From contig NW_020825288.1 in the NCBI RefSeq assembly GCF_003286085.1, positions 19,158,001-19,222,000 on the forward strand: DNA of 64,000 bases, given 5' to 3'. Position 1 is the stretch's first letter, and each line of letters starts with the position of its first letter. Shown in pieces: positions 1 to 9,047 of the stretch. The notes beneath the pieces were generated by a model. It was not told the DNA's origin, did no database searches, and worked only from the letters and a program-made list of their open reading frames with translations. Both the position numbers and the translations under genes were made by a program. This DNA is from Drosophila persimilis. Its lineage: Eukaryota; Arthropoda; Insecta; Diptera; Drosophilidae.

Positions 1-75
1 GTGTCCCACGCCTACGGGCGTTATGACATGTACCCGTAATCAACGGCACCTCTTTTTTTATTTTATTTTTTACAG

Positions 76-177
76 GCCATCATTGATTCTCCAGACAAAC
101 AGCTAACACTGAATGAAATATATAATTGGTTTCAAAATACTTTTTGTTACTTTCGTCGTAACGCAGCTACTTGGAAG
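76..177 (+). CDS. FoxP: FoxP exon, first half of forkhead domain
   Basis: Internal exon of the FoxP forkhead transcription factor, a nuclear DNA-binding protein. It follows a splice acceptor (tacag, ending at 75) and stops at TGG-AAG before the donor GTAACT. The 34 codons are in phase 0 at both ends. The translation contains [11 protein letters not shown] and [10 protein letters not shown], the FOXP-type helix 1-2 region. The domain is completed by one of two downstream exons, at 3350 or 6685, each beginning with the expected N-A-(V/I)-R. The 5' part of the gene lies outside the window to the left. Identity rests on family motifs I recognise; exon borders were read directly. Confidence 0.93.
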
Positions 178-1100
178 GTAACTATTTTTGTAACGTTCTT
201 TCAGTCAAAGTATATTAAAGATAAACTATTTAATAAAAATACATTCATATGTATGTATGTATTTGTATGTAGTTTGGATACGGACGTTTTGAATGGATTA
301 AGATGTAATTTAGATCTTTTTATAATGAAATAATCTTCTAATTATTATTATGCAAAAGTTACATATACTATCCGTGTTAATGAGCCGCTTGATCTCAAGG
401 ACCACGGCTAATCATAAAGAAGTATATGTACAATAGGTCTACGTATGTTTTAACTCCTATGTAAAACTCTTTACTCGGGGTTTTTTACGGTCGCTGATTG
501 AATTTGAAGTCAGTTTTTAAAAAAGAATAAGTGCAATTTTCGAACGAATCCGATGCATTTTTCAAATTAGTTTTCACCCTGAACTATGCTTCCGCCATGT
601 TTCCGCCATATTTCCCCCATATTGGTTGTATGCTTACCCCAGGACCAACAACATTCTTTAAGCCGACTAGTTTTTACGTGTACACCATACGTATGTAAAT
701 GCATGAAATGAGTATGACGGTCCAGGGTTAAAAGTCCTGATGACTTAGTGAAAAACAGATTCGGATTCAGGGACTCCAAAAACATAAGGAATACATAGTT
801 TGTAGAGCTTATAGGAAAAAACATGATTTAATCGATTAAATCGGGGAGGAACAGAACATTTTTTATTTTTGAGATCCATGGCCTTATTGATCAAGAACTC
901 ACTGGCTACTGCCTGCAAATAACAACTTATTAACATTATATTGTTCGGCTATAAGGTTCCAGCTCGGCTGAAAATCCTCTCCAATACCGTTGAGCATGCT
1001 GGAATGCAAAAATACTGTAAATTTAAAAATAAAATAAAAAGCTGTAGGATTATTCAAGGCGCTCAATCTCAGGAGCCGCGTGGGATTTTTCCGAATGAAT
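178..1100 (+). other. FoxP intron, no feature recognised
   Basis: AT-rich intron sequence downstream of the forkhead exon. I see no coding signal, RNA gene or well-preserved repeat before the DINE-1 fragments that begin near 1130. Short open frames here look random. Confidence 0.5.
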
Positions 1101-1129
1101 ACGCCGTCTAGGAAAGAGGAGCCATACTG

Positions 1130-1505
1130 ACTGAGTGTCGGGTATAAATGTAGAGTGCGGCTCTGGATGAGTGTAACGTCCATAAGGAAGCGAATATATA
1201 TATAAATATATATAAGAATATATATATATATTCTTAATCAGCAACAATAGCCGAGTCGATTAAGCCATGTCTGTCTGTCATGAGCGCCTAGTGGTCAAAG
1301 ACTATAAGAGCTATATTTCGCCCCACCCCATTCCGACCACACAAAGAGCAACCAAATTTTGTATCCAAACTTCTGTTAGATCTCACTGTTACAAGTTTAT
1401 TTCAAAATTTCGCCAACCCTTGCCCCTGACTAAGTATCGGGTATAAATGTAGAGTTGCGGTCGCAGGAGCAACTCACAACGTTCCCCCTAATTTATAGGA
1501 TAATG
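1130..1505 (+). mobile_element. DINE-1/INE-1-like Helitron fragment
   Basis: Degenerate copy in the FoxP intron. It carries the family blocks taacgtccataaggaagcg, agccgagtcgatta, a gtctgtctgtc tract and a tail with aactcacaacgttccccct. These match the better copies at 1610, 34590 and 49404. It is a non-autonomous Helitron with no coding capacity. Confidence 0.75.
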
Positions 1506-1609
1506 TTATACAAGAAATGAGATCCATTTGTACTTCAAAGCTAAGGTCAGGCTGATCAAAACAGTAGGTAAACTTCAAAAATAGTTAAGAAAAACTTTGT
1601 TAACTGATT

Positions 1610-2030
1610 ACTCAAAATGAGTATTGGGGTATATTAGATTTGTGGTGAAAATGGATGTGTGTAACGTCCAGAAGGAATCGTTTCCGACCCCATTAAGTAT
1701 ATATATTCTTGATCAGCATCAATAGCCGAGTCGATTGAGCCCTGTCTGTCTGTCCGTCTGTCCGTCCGTCTGTCCGTCCGTCCGTCCGTCTGTCCGTCCG
1801 TCTGTCCGTCCGTCCGTCCGTCCGTCCGTCCGTCTGTCCGTCCATATCAGCGCCTAGTGCTCAAAGACTATAAGAGCTAGAGCAACGACGTTTTAAACTT
1901 CGCCCCACCTTCATCCGCCCCCTTCATCCGCCTCTCCCGAACGCACACATTTCCGATTGGGTATCGGGTATTAATGTAAAGTTACGGTCGCCGCAGCAAC
2001 TCACAAAGTTCCTCCTCGTTTTTTGTGGGA
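1610..2030 (+). mobile_element. DINE-1-like Helitron copy with expanded TCYG tract
   Basis: Starts near ctcaaaatgagtattggggt and runs through gtaacgtccagaaggaatcg, agcatcaatagccgagtcg and a long gtctgtccgtccgtc tract to the tail agcaactcacaaagttcc. The internal tract at about 1741-1842 is an expanded (TCCG/TCTG)n tetranucleotide repeat. Intronic, non-coding. Confidence 0.82.
1741..1842. repeat. (TCYG)n tetranucleotide microsatellite
   Basis: About 100 bases of tctg/tccg units inside the DINE-1 copy. Other DINE-1 copies here have only a few units at the same place, so it expanded within the element. Confidence 0.9.
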
Positions 2031-2049
2031 CTATGTTATTTCTGAAAAT

Positions 2050-2575
2050 ATTCAACGTGTCGAACAAGCCCGGTTTTCAGTTACTTTTCGGTATTACGTT
2101 TTGAGCCAAAACGTTTCATTTTCGTTTTTAGGTGCTCCCGTTTTCACAAATTTGTTGTACCGATATGTTTCAATTTTTCATTGATTCTGTTTATATAACA
2201 TGTCTGACGAGCTGTGATTAACAGAATGCATGTTGAAAATTAGGTTGCTAATGGTCAATAAATTAGTTTGTTGCAAAAACATTTTTAGTTAAGTGTGTCG
2301 GGAAACAGCTGTCTTTACCCAGATGTTCTGTGTCGCGTATGTTACGAGAACTGCCTGTGCTGTTGCGCGCATATTTATGCTGTTTTACGCTAAAATTAAT
2401 TCTTGCAAACGTTCGCATAACAAAATCAGATGGCGTCAGCTGTTTGCACGAAAACGAAAAGTGTTTTTATTTTGAAAACGGAGAAATCTTGCGGATTGTG
2501 AAAACGGGAGCACCAATTTATATGATTTCTAAAACTTTTGTAAAAGTAAAAACCAGAGCCTGGCTGATTGTATAA
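2050..2575. mobile_element. Non-autonomous TIR element (MITE-like), copy 1
   Basis: About 525 bp bounded by a left arm with caagcccggttttcagttac and a right arm with gtaaaaaccagagcctggct, which are imperfect inverted repeats. Inner segments (cccgttttcacaa and, inverted, ttgtgaaaacgggagcacc) are also inverted repeats. The same arms recur near 16138, 20340, 42093, 42964 and 53985. No transposase is present. The terminal CAGGC-type ends would suit a hAT-related MITE, but I found no target-site duplication. Confidence 0.6.
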
Positions 2576-3349
2576 GTTACATAAAGTTAGAAAGGCTAAT
2601 TGTTCATTGTATAGGCTTAAGCTCCAAAGACCGCGATTTATCCAGAATTTATGTGCAGAAGATTTTGCTTTCGGAAATGGTTATTTTGGCCCCTATACAA
2701 ACCCATAACAGTAAATATAGTAAAATCAATATATTAGATTAATATAAAAATTCTCCTTATATGTATGTATATTCCCGAGGATTACTATTTCACGATCGAT
2801 CGAACAACTAGTATTTTAAGATGGACTTTTTGCACACCTGTAGGTGAATAAATAATTATTCTAGATGCTTTCAATACATGGAGTAAAGCATCTTTGACAT
2901 CAATAAGCATATACTTTTGTTCATGACGAGCTAGAATACGATAAGCTGTTTCCGTCTGTTTTTTTTTACAAACTATTCCCAATATAAACTATTTTGGTTG
3001 ATGCATTTATTAAAAGTATATGTCGGAACCACCAATATCGAATAATTGGTATAATTTCTGCCATCGTAAAACAAAAACAGAAACAAGGCTTTTGCGAGAA
3101 ATTTTATTTGTTTGTCAAAATAACTTAATCCACAATCTATTTAGATATATTATTCATTTGATCAAAGTCGAATGCCCGTATTATGATTATATTATATTAC
3201 TACCAAAGTAGTACGAATGTTCGGCAAGGGTATCAACAGCATGGGCCCCCGAATCTAGATATTCATTCTTAATTAGTGAATTTGTATGAATAAATGCATA
3301 ACCAGATAAATCTTGTAATATAAGCTAATCAAATAAACGTACTATGTAG
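2576..3349 (+). other. FoxP intron, no feature recognised
   Basis: AT-rich intron. Nothing coding seen. It ends at the splice acceptor actatgtag at 3349. Confidence 0.5.
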
Positions 3350-3540
3350 AATGCAGTTCGGCATAATCTGTCGCTTCATAAATGCTTTATGCGTGTTGAG
3401 AATGTAAAAGGAGCAGTTTGGACGGTTGATGAAATCGAGTTTTACAAACGACGACCACAGCGTACAACTAGCATTGGTAACAACTTACAAGGAGCTACAA
3501 ATTTGCCTGATGCAAACTATTTCGTAGCTCTGAATTTTGG
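3350..3540 (+). CDS. FoxP: FoxP alternative exon B, second half of forkhead domain (canonical type)
   Basis: Follows acceptor actatgtag and completes the domain begun at 76-177. It encodes [13 protein letters not shown], then [14 protein letters not shown] and a basic stretch FYKRRPQR, which is the classic FOXP recognition helix and wing. A strong donor GTACGT at 3541 ends the exon in phase 2. If the donor is not used, the frame runs on for about 24 codons to a stop at 3611-3613, giving an intron-retention C-terminus. The exon at 6685 is an alternative to this one, since both start at the same domain position and both would join the exon ending at 177. The partner exon for the donor at 3541 was not identified. 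Confidence 0.92.
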
Positions 3541-3613
3541 GTACGTGGGTTTTTTTTCTAACTGTTTATTCATCCTTTGCTCCTGCATTTTGTTCTCGAA
3601 ATTTATTGTGTAA
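3541..3613 (+). other. Read-through tail of FoxP exon B
   Basis: In-frame continuation past the donor GTACGT, ending in a stop at 3611-3613. It is mostly hydrophobic and unlike the rest of FoxP. It would be coding only in an intron-retention transcript. Equally it may simply be intron. Confidence 0.4.
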
Positions 3614-3984
3614 AATTTATAACTAAATTGCATGATGAATACGAAATAAATAATTGTAAAATCGTAGGTACCGTAAAAAATGCGTTGGTGTGGAGTGTTT
3701 TAGTCCGTTTTAGATTAATTGTAACAAATAATTTAACGCTTTAAAAGGATGATATAGGTTTCAGTTATAGTATTATAGGTGAAGTAGTCAATTTTGTAAT
3801 TTTACCCATTTGCACTTAGTTAATTTTTAGACCCTTGAAGCGGACATTGGTCAGAAGTTTGAAACGCACTGAAGGTTTAATCTTAAACCACATGTGCACC
3901 TTTATCCTGGATCAGAATCACTGAGTAGATATAGCGGTTTTTGTTTGTCTGTCCATCTGATTCTAAACAACCTTATTTATGAAG

Positions 3985-4240
3985 CTAACTTAACAAAAAA
4001 TTGCTTGTTGCCGGTTTATACTTTTGATAAAACTTTAAAATTTACATTTGAACACGCAAAAATTGCTTCCGTTTTCAACAAAAAAAAACATTTTTCTCAC
4101 CAAACTGAAAAGTAAAGGGCATTTTATACAACAAAACAAATCTTAATTGAAAATGAAACAAAAATATTTAATATAAATACATTTATAATGTTTATTTGAC
4201 ACAGTTACTAGAGCAATTAACCTCAAATTTAGCTTTGAAA
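3985..4240. mobile_element. TIR element family, fragment 2
   Basis: Shares the blocks acacgcaaaaattgcttccg, aacaaaacaaatcttaattg and caacctcaaattt-like sequence with the copies at 42093 and 53985. Ends are degraded. It lies in the FoxP intron. Confidence 0.5.
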
Positions 4241-4800
4241 GAATTGGAGTGGCCAAAAAAACCTTGCGTTTAAGTGCGTCACAGCTGTCAATAGACCGAT
4301 TTGGTTATATGAACGTCGGAACAGAAGCTTTTGTGCGCGTAACACAACAAAATTTGTGCTTAACGGACATCAGAAAATTAAACATATCGATAAAAAAAAA
4401 AATGAGCGAAAACGCAGTAATGGCAACGGACCGTTTTCGTTGATAGCGCAAGGCGTAAAAGTTTTTGAAAACTTTTCCGTTGACGTCGTAAATAAATGCT
4501 TCCATCAGCTTCTCTTTACTTTTAACTGTTCGTTGTTCGTTCGTTAACGTCGGAAGTTCGTTCTGCCTGAAAGAAGATTCTCCTTCCTTCTTAACCCTGA
4601 AGGGCACCTTCCTTCATGAAAGGACGAGGCAGCTGAAGAGCCCGGAATTTGGATGTAGTTTTGGTGTGAACTGCAGCGTCGATCTTTTTTTACAATGCTT
4701 TTAAAAGCAGCTCAAGTCGACTCGTAGGTCCCCAAGATTATATTTTGACTAGAGTGACCCCATTGCATTATGATGGCCTCCCCGCGGTGTTCCCTGGGTA
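4241..4800. other. Gene-free intron stretch, unclassified
   Basis: Contains short open frames on both strands, none with a recognised domain. Probably more repeat debris within the FoxP intron. Confidence 0.3.
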
Positions 4801-4839
4801 CCAATTTAATGTGTTTAGATCATAAGCTCACGTATATAC

Positions 4840-4890
4840 TGACTGAGTACCGGGTATAAAGTAGTATACACGTTCCCCCTCGTTTTAAAC
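4840..4890 (+). mobile_element. DINE-1 tail fragment
   Basis: Contains actgactgagtaccgggtat and cgttccccctcgtttt, the 3' tail of the DINE-1-like family. Confidence 0.6.
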
Positions 4891-5186
4891 TTTTTTCAAC
4901 GTTTTTTTCCGTGCTCCAGTTAAATATAAATATGTATCAGTTATCCATCTCGAAACGGTGAAATGATTTCTATTAATCCAAATATTAATATTATTATAAA
5001 ATGAAATGACCCTCAAAGTTATGACGGTCGCAAACAGTGGCAAATAATTGTATATTCTATATTAGTTATTAAGCTTTTTCTAAATTCATTTAGTTAGCAT
5101 GTGGCAAAAGCGGGCATGAAAGAAGTTGTTGGGCACAATACACCGGCATGCAACACCATATTACGCTTCGAACCAAACCGATTTTT

Positions 5187-5480
5187 ATACCCGATACTCA
5201 AAATGAGTATAGGGGGTGTATTAGATTTGTGGGGAAAGTGGATGTGTGTAACGCCCAGAAGAGAGCGTTTCCAAGCCCAAGTGTATATACATATATGTAT
5301 TCTAGATCAGCATCAACAGCCGAGTCGATATAGCCATGTCTCTCTGTCCGTTCGTCTTTCTTTACGAGAAAAACAAAAAAGCAGAATCATAGAGAATGAC
5401 CATATCTGCCGAATCTGGATTAGATCGGATTATTATTGTAGAGAGAAGGCACAAATCAATTGGCAGTGACTACATAACGT
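5187..5480 (+). mobile_element. DINE-1-like Helitron copy
   Basis: Begins at ttatacccgatactcaaaat. It continues with gtaacgcccagaagagagcg, agatcagcatcaacagccg and gccatgtctctctgtccg, then the later block agaatcatagagaatgacca. It is moderately diverged and overlapping open frames are incidental. Confidence 0.8.
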
Positions 5481-5589
5481 CCGTACACTTAAAAGTTCGT
5501 TTAAAAATAATATCTATGCAGCCGTTTGACCAAACATTTAAATACCGTTCGGTGCCTTCCAAAATGCCATTTGGACGTTAAAAACTGTT

Positions 5590-6684
5590 ACAAAATTTGA
5601 CTATTTAAAAAAAAAAGTTTTTATTCCGAGGAGCGGAATTTAACGGTAAAACGGTAACGACATTAGAATGTTTTGGTGAAACTGCTGCACCTTTGCCGTT
5701 TATCAATAGATTTTTACAAAGGATATTTTAAACAAAGTCTAATTACGGTGGCTATCAAACCCTTCCGACGTTTTCTTAGTTTCTAATGTCAACATTTAGA
5801 AAGAAAAAAAATAACACAAAAAAGAATTTTGAATTTGAAAGCATAATATTTTCCTGATGATAAGCTAGAGCTCCAAATTATATTGGTCCTATTGAAAGCA
5901 CTTATCAGCTTTTCAGTATTGAAAAGTTCAATAGAGCCAGATGTAAACTGAAATTTGAATTTAATTAAATCATTACAATTTTTATCAACTATCAGAAAAT
6001 TTCGCTATGGTTCGAATCGTTAATATAAATATGTACGAAATCTTTTTATGTAGATTTCTACAGAAGAGCCGGGGCTTCTGATCCATTATTTACATTTCCT
6101 TAAATTTAGCTGATCGAACATCAGGCTTTGAAGGGTCTCAAACCTTTCAGATCTGCAATAAAATAAAAAATATTAATGTATTTTTACTAGCCAGGTTATA
6201 AATAATAATAACGGATCACTTAGAAAAGATTCCAATTCATTGCCGTGGCTGGAGACTATTAACACCACTATTTTATCGTTTCCCCATTATATCTCTGTCT
6301 TTTAGCAAAGTTAGTAGGCAAAGTCTAATACAATACGGCCTTTACTGAACCCATACAGAAGTCCAAAACAGATAGCAAAACCAAAAACTTGCATTTTTCA
6401 ATATAGCTGGAGTATACTACAGCTAGTTTTAAAGAACTTTGCAATTCAAAAAACTAACGGTTGTAGCTATCCTAACTATAAGAAGCATCACAATCACAAC
6501 AAATCGATTTATAAAAAAAGCTTGAGTGTGATTTTTAGTTTTTTGGGATGTTGAGTATAAAATTGACTTCTCAATATGCCTTTTCTCCATTCTATTACAA
6601 TGCATGTTCCTGCTTTCGACTCTTGACGACTCTCGATTATTTTATAAATAACATTACTATAAATAACTGCAATGCATAACGAAG
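5590..6684 (+). other. FoxP intron, unclassified repeat traces
   Basis: AT-rich. The part from about 5600 to 5740 (gcggaatttaacggtaaaac, ctgcacctttgccgtttatc) recurs in diverged form near 53820-53920, so it is a fragment of an uncharacterised repeat. The remainder shows nothing I can support. The stretch ends at the weak acceptor of FoxP exon C. Confidence 0.4.
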
Positions 6685-7107
6685 AATGCGATACGTACCA
6701 ATCTATCGCTACACAAATGTTTTGTGCGATATGAAGATGACTTCGGCTCTTTTTGGATGGTCGACGATAACGAGTTTGTTAAAAGGCGACACTTATCGCG
6801 AGGACGACCCCGGAAATATGAGCCGTCGTCTTCGCCTAGTTCGTGCCAATCTGGCAATGGCTTGTCTACTGACAAAAATCACTGCGATAACTGCCCTCAG
6901 AGTTTGTCAAATCATACCGGCAGTTCCGAAACTGATATCAACCAATTAAGCAGTCTACCGTTTTGTGGAATTGATGCTTTAAGTAAAACTTCAACACGTT
7001 TTACAAGTATTGATACGGTCGTAACTGATAATAGCCATATAAATATGGAAGATTATTTACCCAAAATATATGAGAGTAACGCCATTGTGGATAATCGATC
7101 AAGTTAA
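6685..7107 (+). CDS. FoxP: FoxP alternative terminal exon C, variant forkhead second half
   Basis: Terminal exon of 140 codons plus stop, starting after aacgaag/AAT with a poor pyrimidine tract. It encodes [18 protein letters not shown], then [16 protein letters not shown], the basic segment GRPRKYEP and a Ser/Asn-rich tail. It aligns residue for residue with exon B but has Thr where exon B has the His of the recognition helix (RTN versus RHN), and a different wing. Splicing from the exon at 76-177 is in phase. Mutually exclusive forkhead exons of this kind fit what I remember of Drosophila FoxP isoforms. It is the last FoxP exon seen in the window. Confidence 0.92.
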   Translation, partial: NAIRTNLSLHKCFVRYEDDFGSFWMVDDNEFVKRRHLSRGRPRKYEPSSSPSSCQSGNGLSTDKNHCDNCPQSLSNHTGSSETDINQLSSLPFCGIDALSKTSTRFTSIDTVVTDNSHINMEDYLPKIYESNAIVDNRSS

Positions 7108-7720
7108 ATATACATACTTAAATGCATTTTCATCTCAAAACTGTAAGGTTCGGGTTCGGAAATGATAACTGAATTTTTTTTGTATATTTCCGAATTTCGT
7201 TTAGAGAACAACTGTTTTAGATTATTAAAATTAAAAGTAAATTACGTTAACACTAATTTAAAATAACAAATTATTTCTAGTTCTAAGAAGATTGTAAAAC
7301 AAGGGTATTTTGCTCCTGAAACCCTGTGACTTACAATCACCAAAATAATAAAATTTAATTATATTTTTAGAATTCATATAATCTTTCTTGTACAGTTTAT
7401 AGAGACTATAAGGTAAATAATTTTTAGCGAAGAAGGACAAATTTCTGAATCTTTCATCGAGGCCTTGCAAAACTCTTATCTCCAAATTCCATTCATGCTC
7501 GATTTTCCGAAAATGTATACCCTTCTTTTTATTGCGTATAGCGTTATGAAAATAGATAATTTATATTTTGATGACAAAACGGAAAACACCACATTTTTAC
7601 AAATCAACTGTTGAGCTACTGAACTTTCTCAGCAGCGTAGTTTGTATTTAGTATTAATTTAATAATTGTTCACCAATGTAAAGGTGTTTATTGTGGTGTG
7701 TTTTTAGGGAAGGAACTACT
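7108..7720. other. Intergenic, after FoxP
   Basis: No coding signal. Around 7610-7660, ctgttgagctactgaacttt and cagcagcgta resemble a block near 21392-21425, which suggests a shared old repeat. It includes the likely FoxP 3' UTR. Confidence 0.35.
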
Positions 7721-7790
7721 GGCGGAGGGGTGTCATACTGAGTGAGTATTGAGTATAAATGTAGAGTCGCGGCACTAGCTGCAATTACGA
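7720..7790 (+). mobile_element. DINE-1 tail fragment
   Basis: Contains gtcatactgagtgagtattg and gtataaatgtagagtcgcgg, the tail of the DINE-1-like family. Confidence 0.55.
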
Positions 7791-7929
7791 GAAAGGTATG
7801 TGAAAATTAGAAATGTAAAAGGAGGAGGTGGGAGGGTGTTTTCGTTGCTGCGGTAGGCCTTGAGGTCGGCTAGGCCGGCCGTTCGTCGCTGTCTTCCAGG
7901 ATGCTTCTGGAGTCGTGCTATAGTGAGAG

Positions 7930-8629
7930 AAATAAATTAAACTACTTTGTAGGGCCCCTCATATTTGGGAGCCAGTTTTGCGGCAAAGTGATGGGCGGGT
8001 GATGTTGGCGAGTGTCCCGATCGTGGGTCTCCATTCGCTCCGACGTATGTAGTAGGTCATGCTCTGCGTTTGTGACGCCTGCTGGGTATTTTCCTGTACG
8101 ATGGCGAAGATTTCCTTGAGTCGCTTGGCCTTGTCGGTTGGGGTCTCTGTCACCTCGCCTAGTCCTGGGGTCGTCTCTTAGTGCACGATGAATGCTGGGT
8201 GGTGTCCGATGTGCTACTGTTGATTGCCAGGCTGAGTTCGGGCAGCAACTCGTCCCAAGTCCGTTGGTCTCCATCGATGTACTGGGCGATCATGGTTTTG
8301 ATCGTTCTGTTGGCTCGTTCCGTGGGGTTTTGTTGTGGGGTTTAGGGCGCCGTTTACTCCAATTCCCGGAAAGCTGTCTCCAGTAGTGCGGTGGTGGCCT
8401 TGCGAAGTGGTACCAACTCCACCCACTTGCTGAAGGCCTCGAAGAACACCAGCAATATAGTATTGCCGTGCTTCGATCGTGGCAGGGGTCCGACGAAGTC
8501 GGCGCAGACGATGTCCAGTGGTTCTTGGGCATGGCGGGTGTGCATCTTCCCTCCTGGTTTAGTTTGACTCGTCTTGTACCGCTGGCACTTGGTACACTGT
8601 CGTATATACCGGGCACCATAGACAAACAA
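7930..8629 (-). pseudogene. Gypsy-type (Ty3) retrotransposon integrase remnant
   Basis: On the minus strand a zinc-finger end (CTKCQRYKTSQ) is followed by the integrase core start DIVCADFVGPLPRSKHGN and LLVFFEAFSKWVELVPL. The rest of the core continues in shifted frames down to about 7940. Several frameshifts separate the pieces, and no LTRs or RT are attached, so it is a dead fragment. It lies just downstream of the aminopeptidase gene. Confidence 0.8.
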
Positions 8630-9047
8630 AAAACTATAATTTAAAAGTTGTAAGACTCCAAATCTTTACGAAAAAGTCGGGTTGGTTCGAAGCGTAAATA
8701 TGGTGTTGCATAGAATTGGTGCTAAGGTTGATTTTGGGCAACTAAAAGTTTGTCAAGAATCGTCTCTTTCTTACAAAAAATAGTAAAGTAAAACATGACT
8801 ATAAAAATACCAATAAAATTAACTTATTGTTAATTTTAATAGGTTTTCAGATCAAAACTTTTGATATTGTATGTCATTTGGTTAAATTAGCTGATTTTAA
8901 TATTTTTAGAAAATCACATCGGGGCAAAATTATATGGAAGTATGTTTTTATTGACTTTTAATTTTTTGACTTTGGTGTACTTGTTGTGTTAAATGCCCAT
9001 ATATTAAATCCTTAATTAATAAAATTACTATATATTTTTACATATAT

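Noticed and set aside
4305-4607. 100-codon minus-strand frame in the FoxP intron
   Set aside because: No recognisable domain. It overlaps repeat-like sequence and an equally open + frame.
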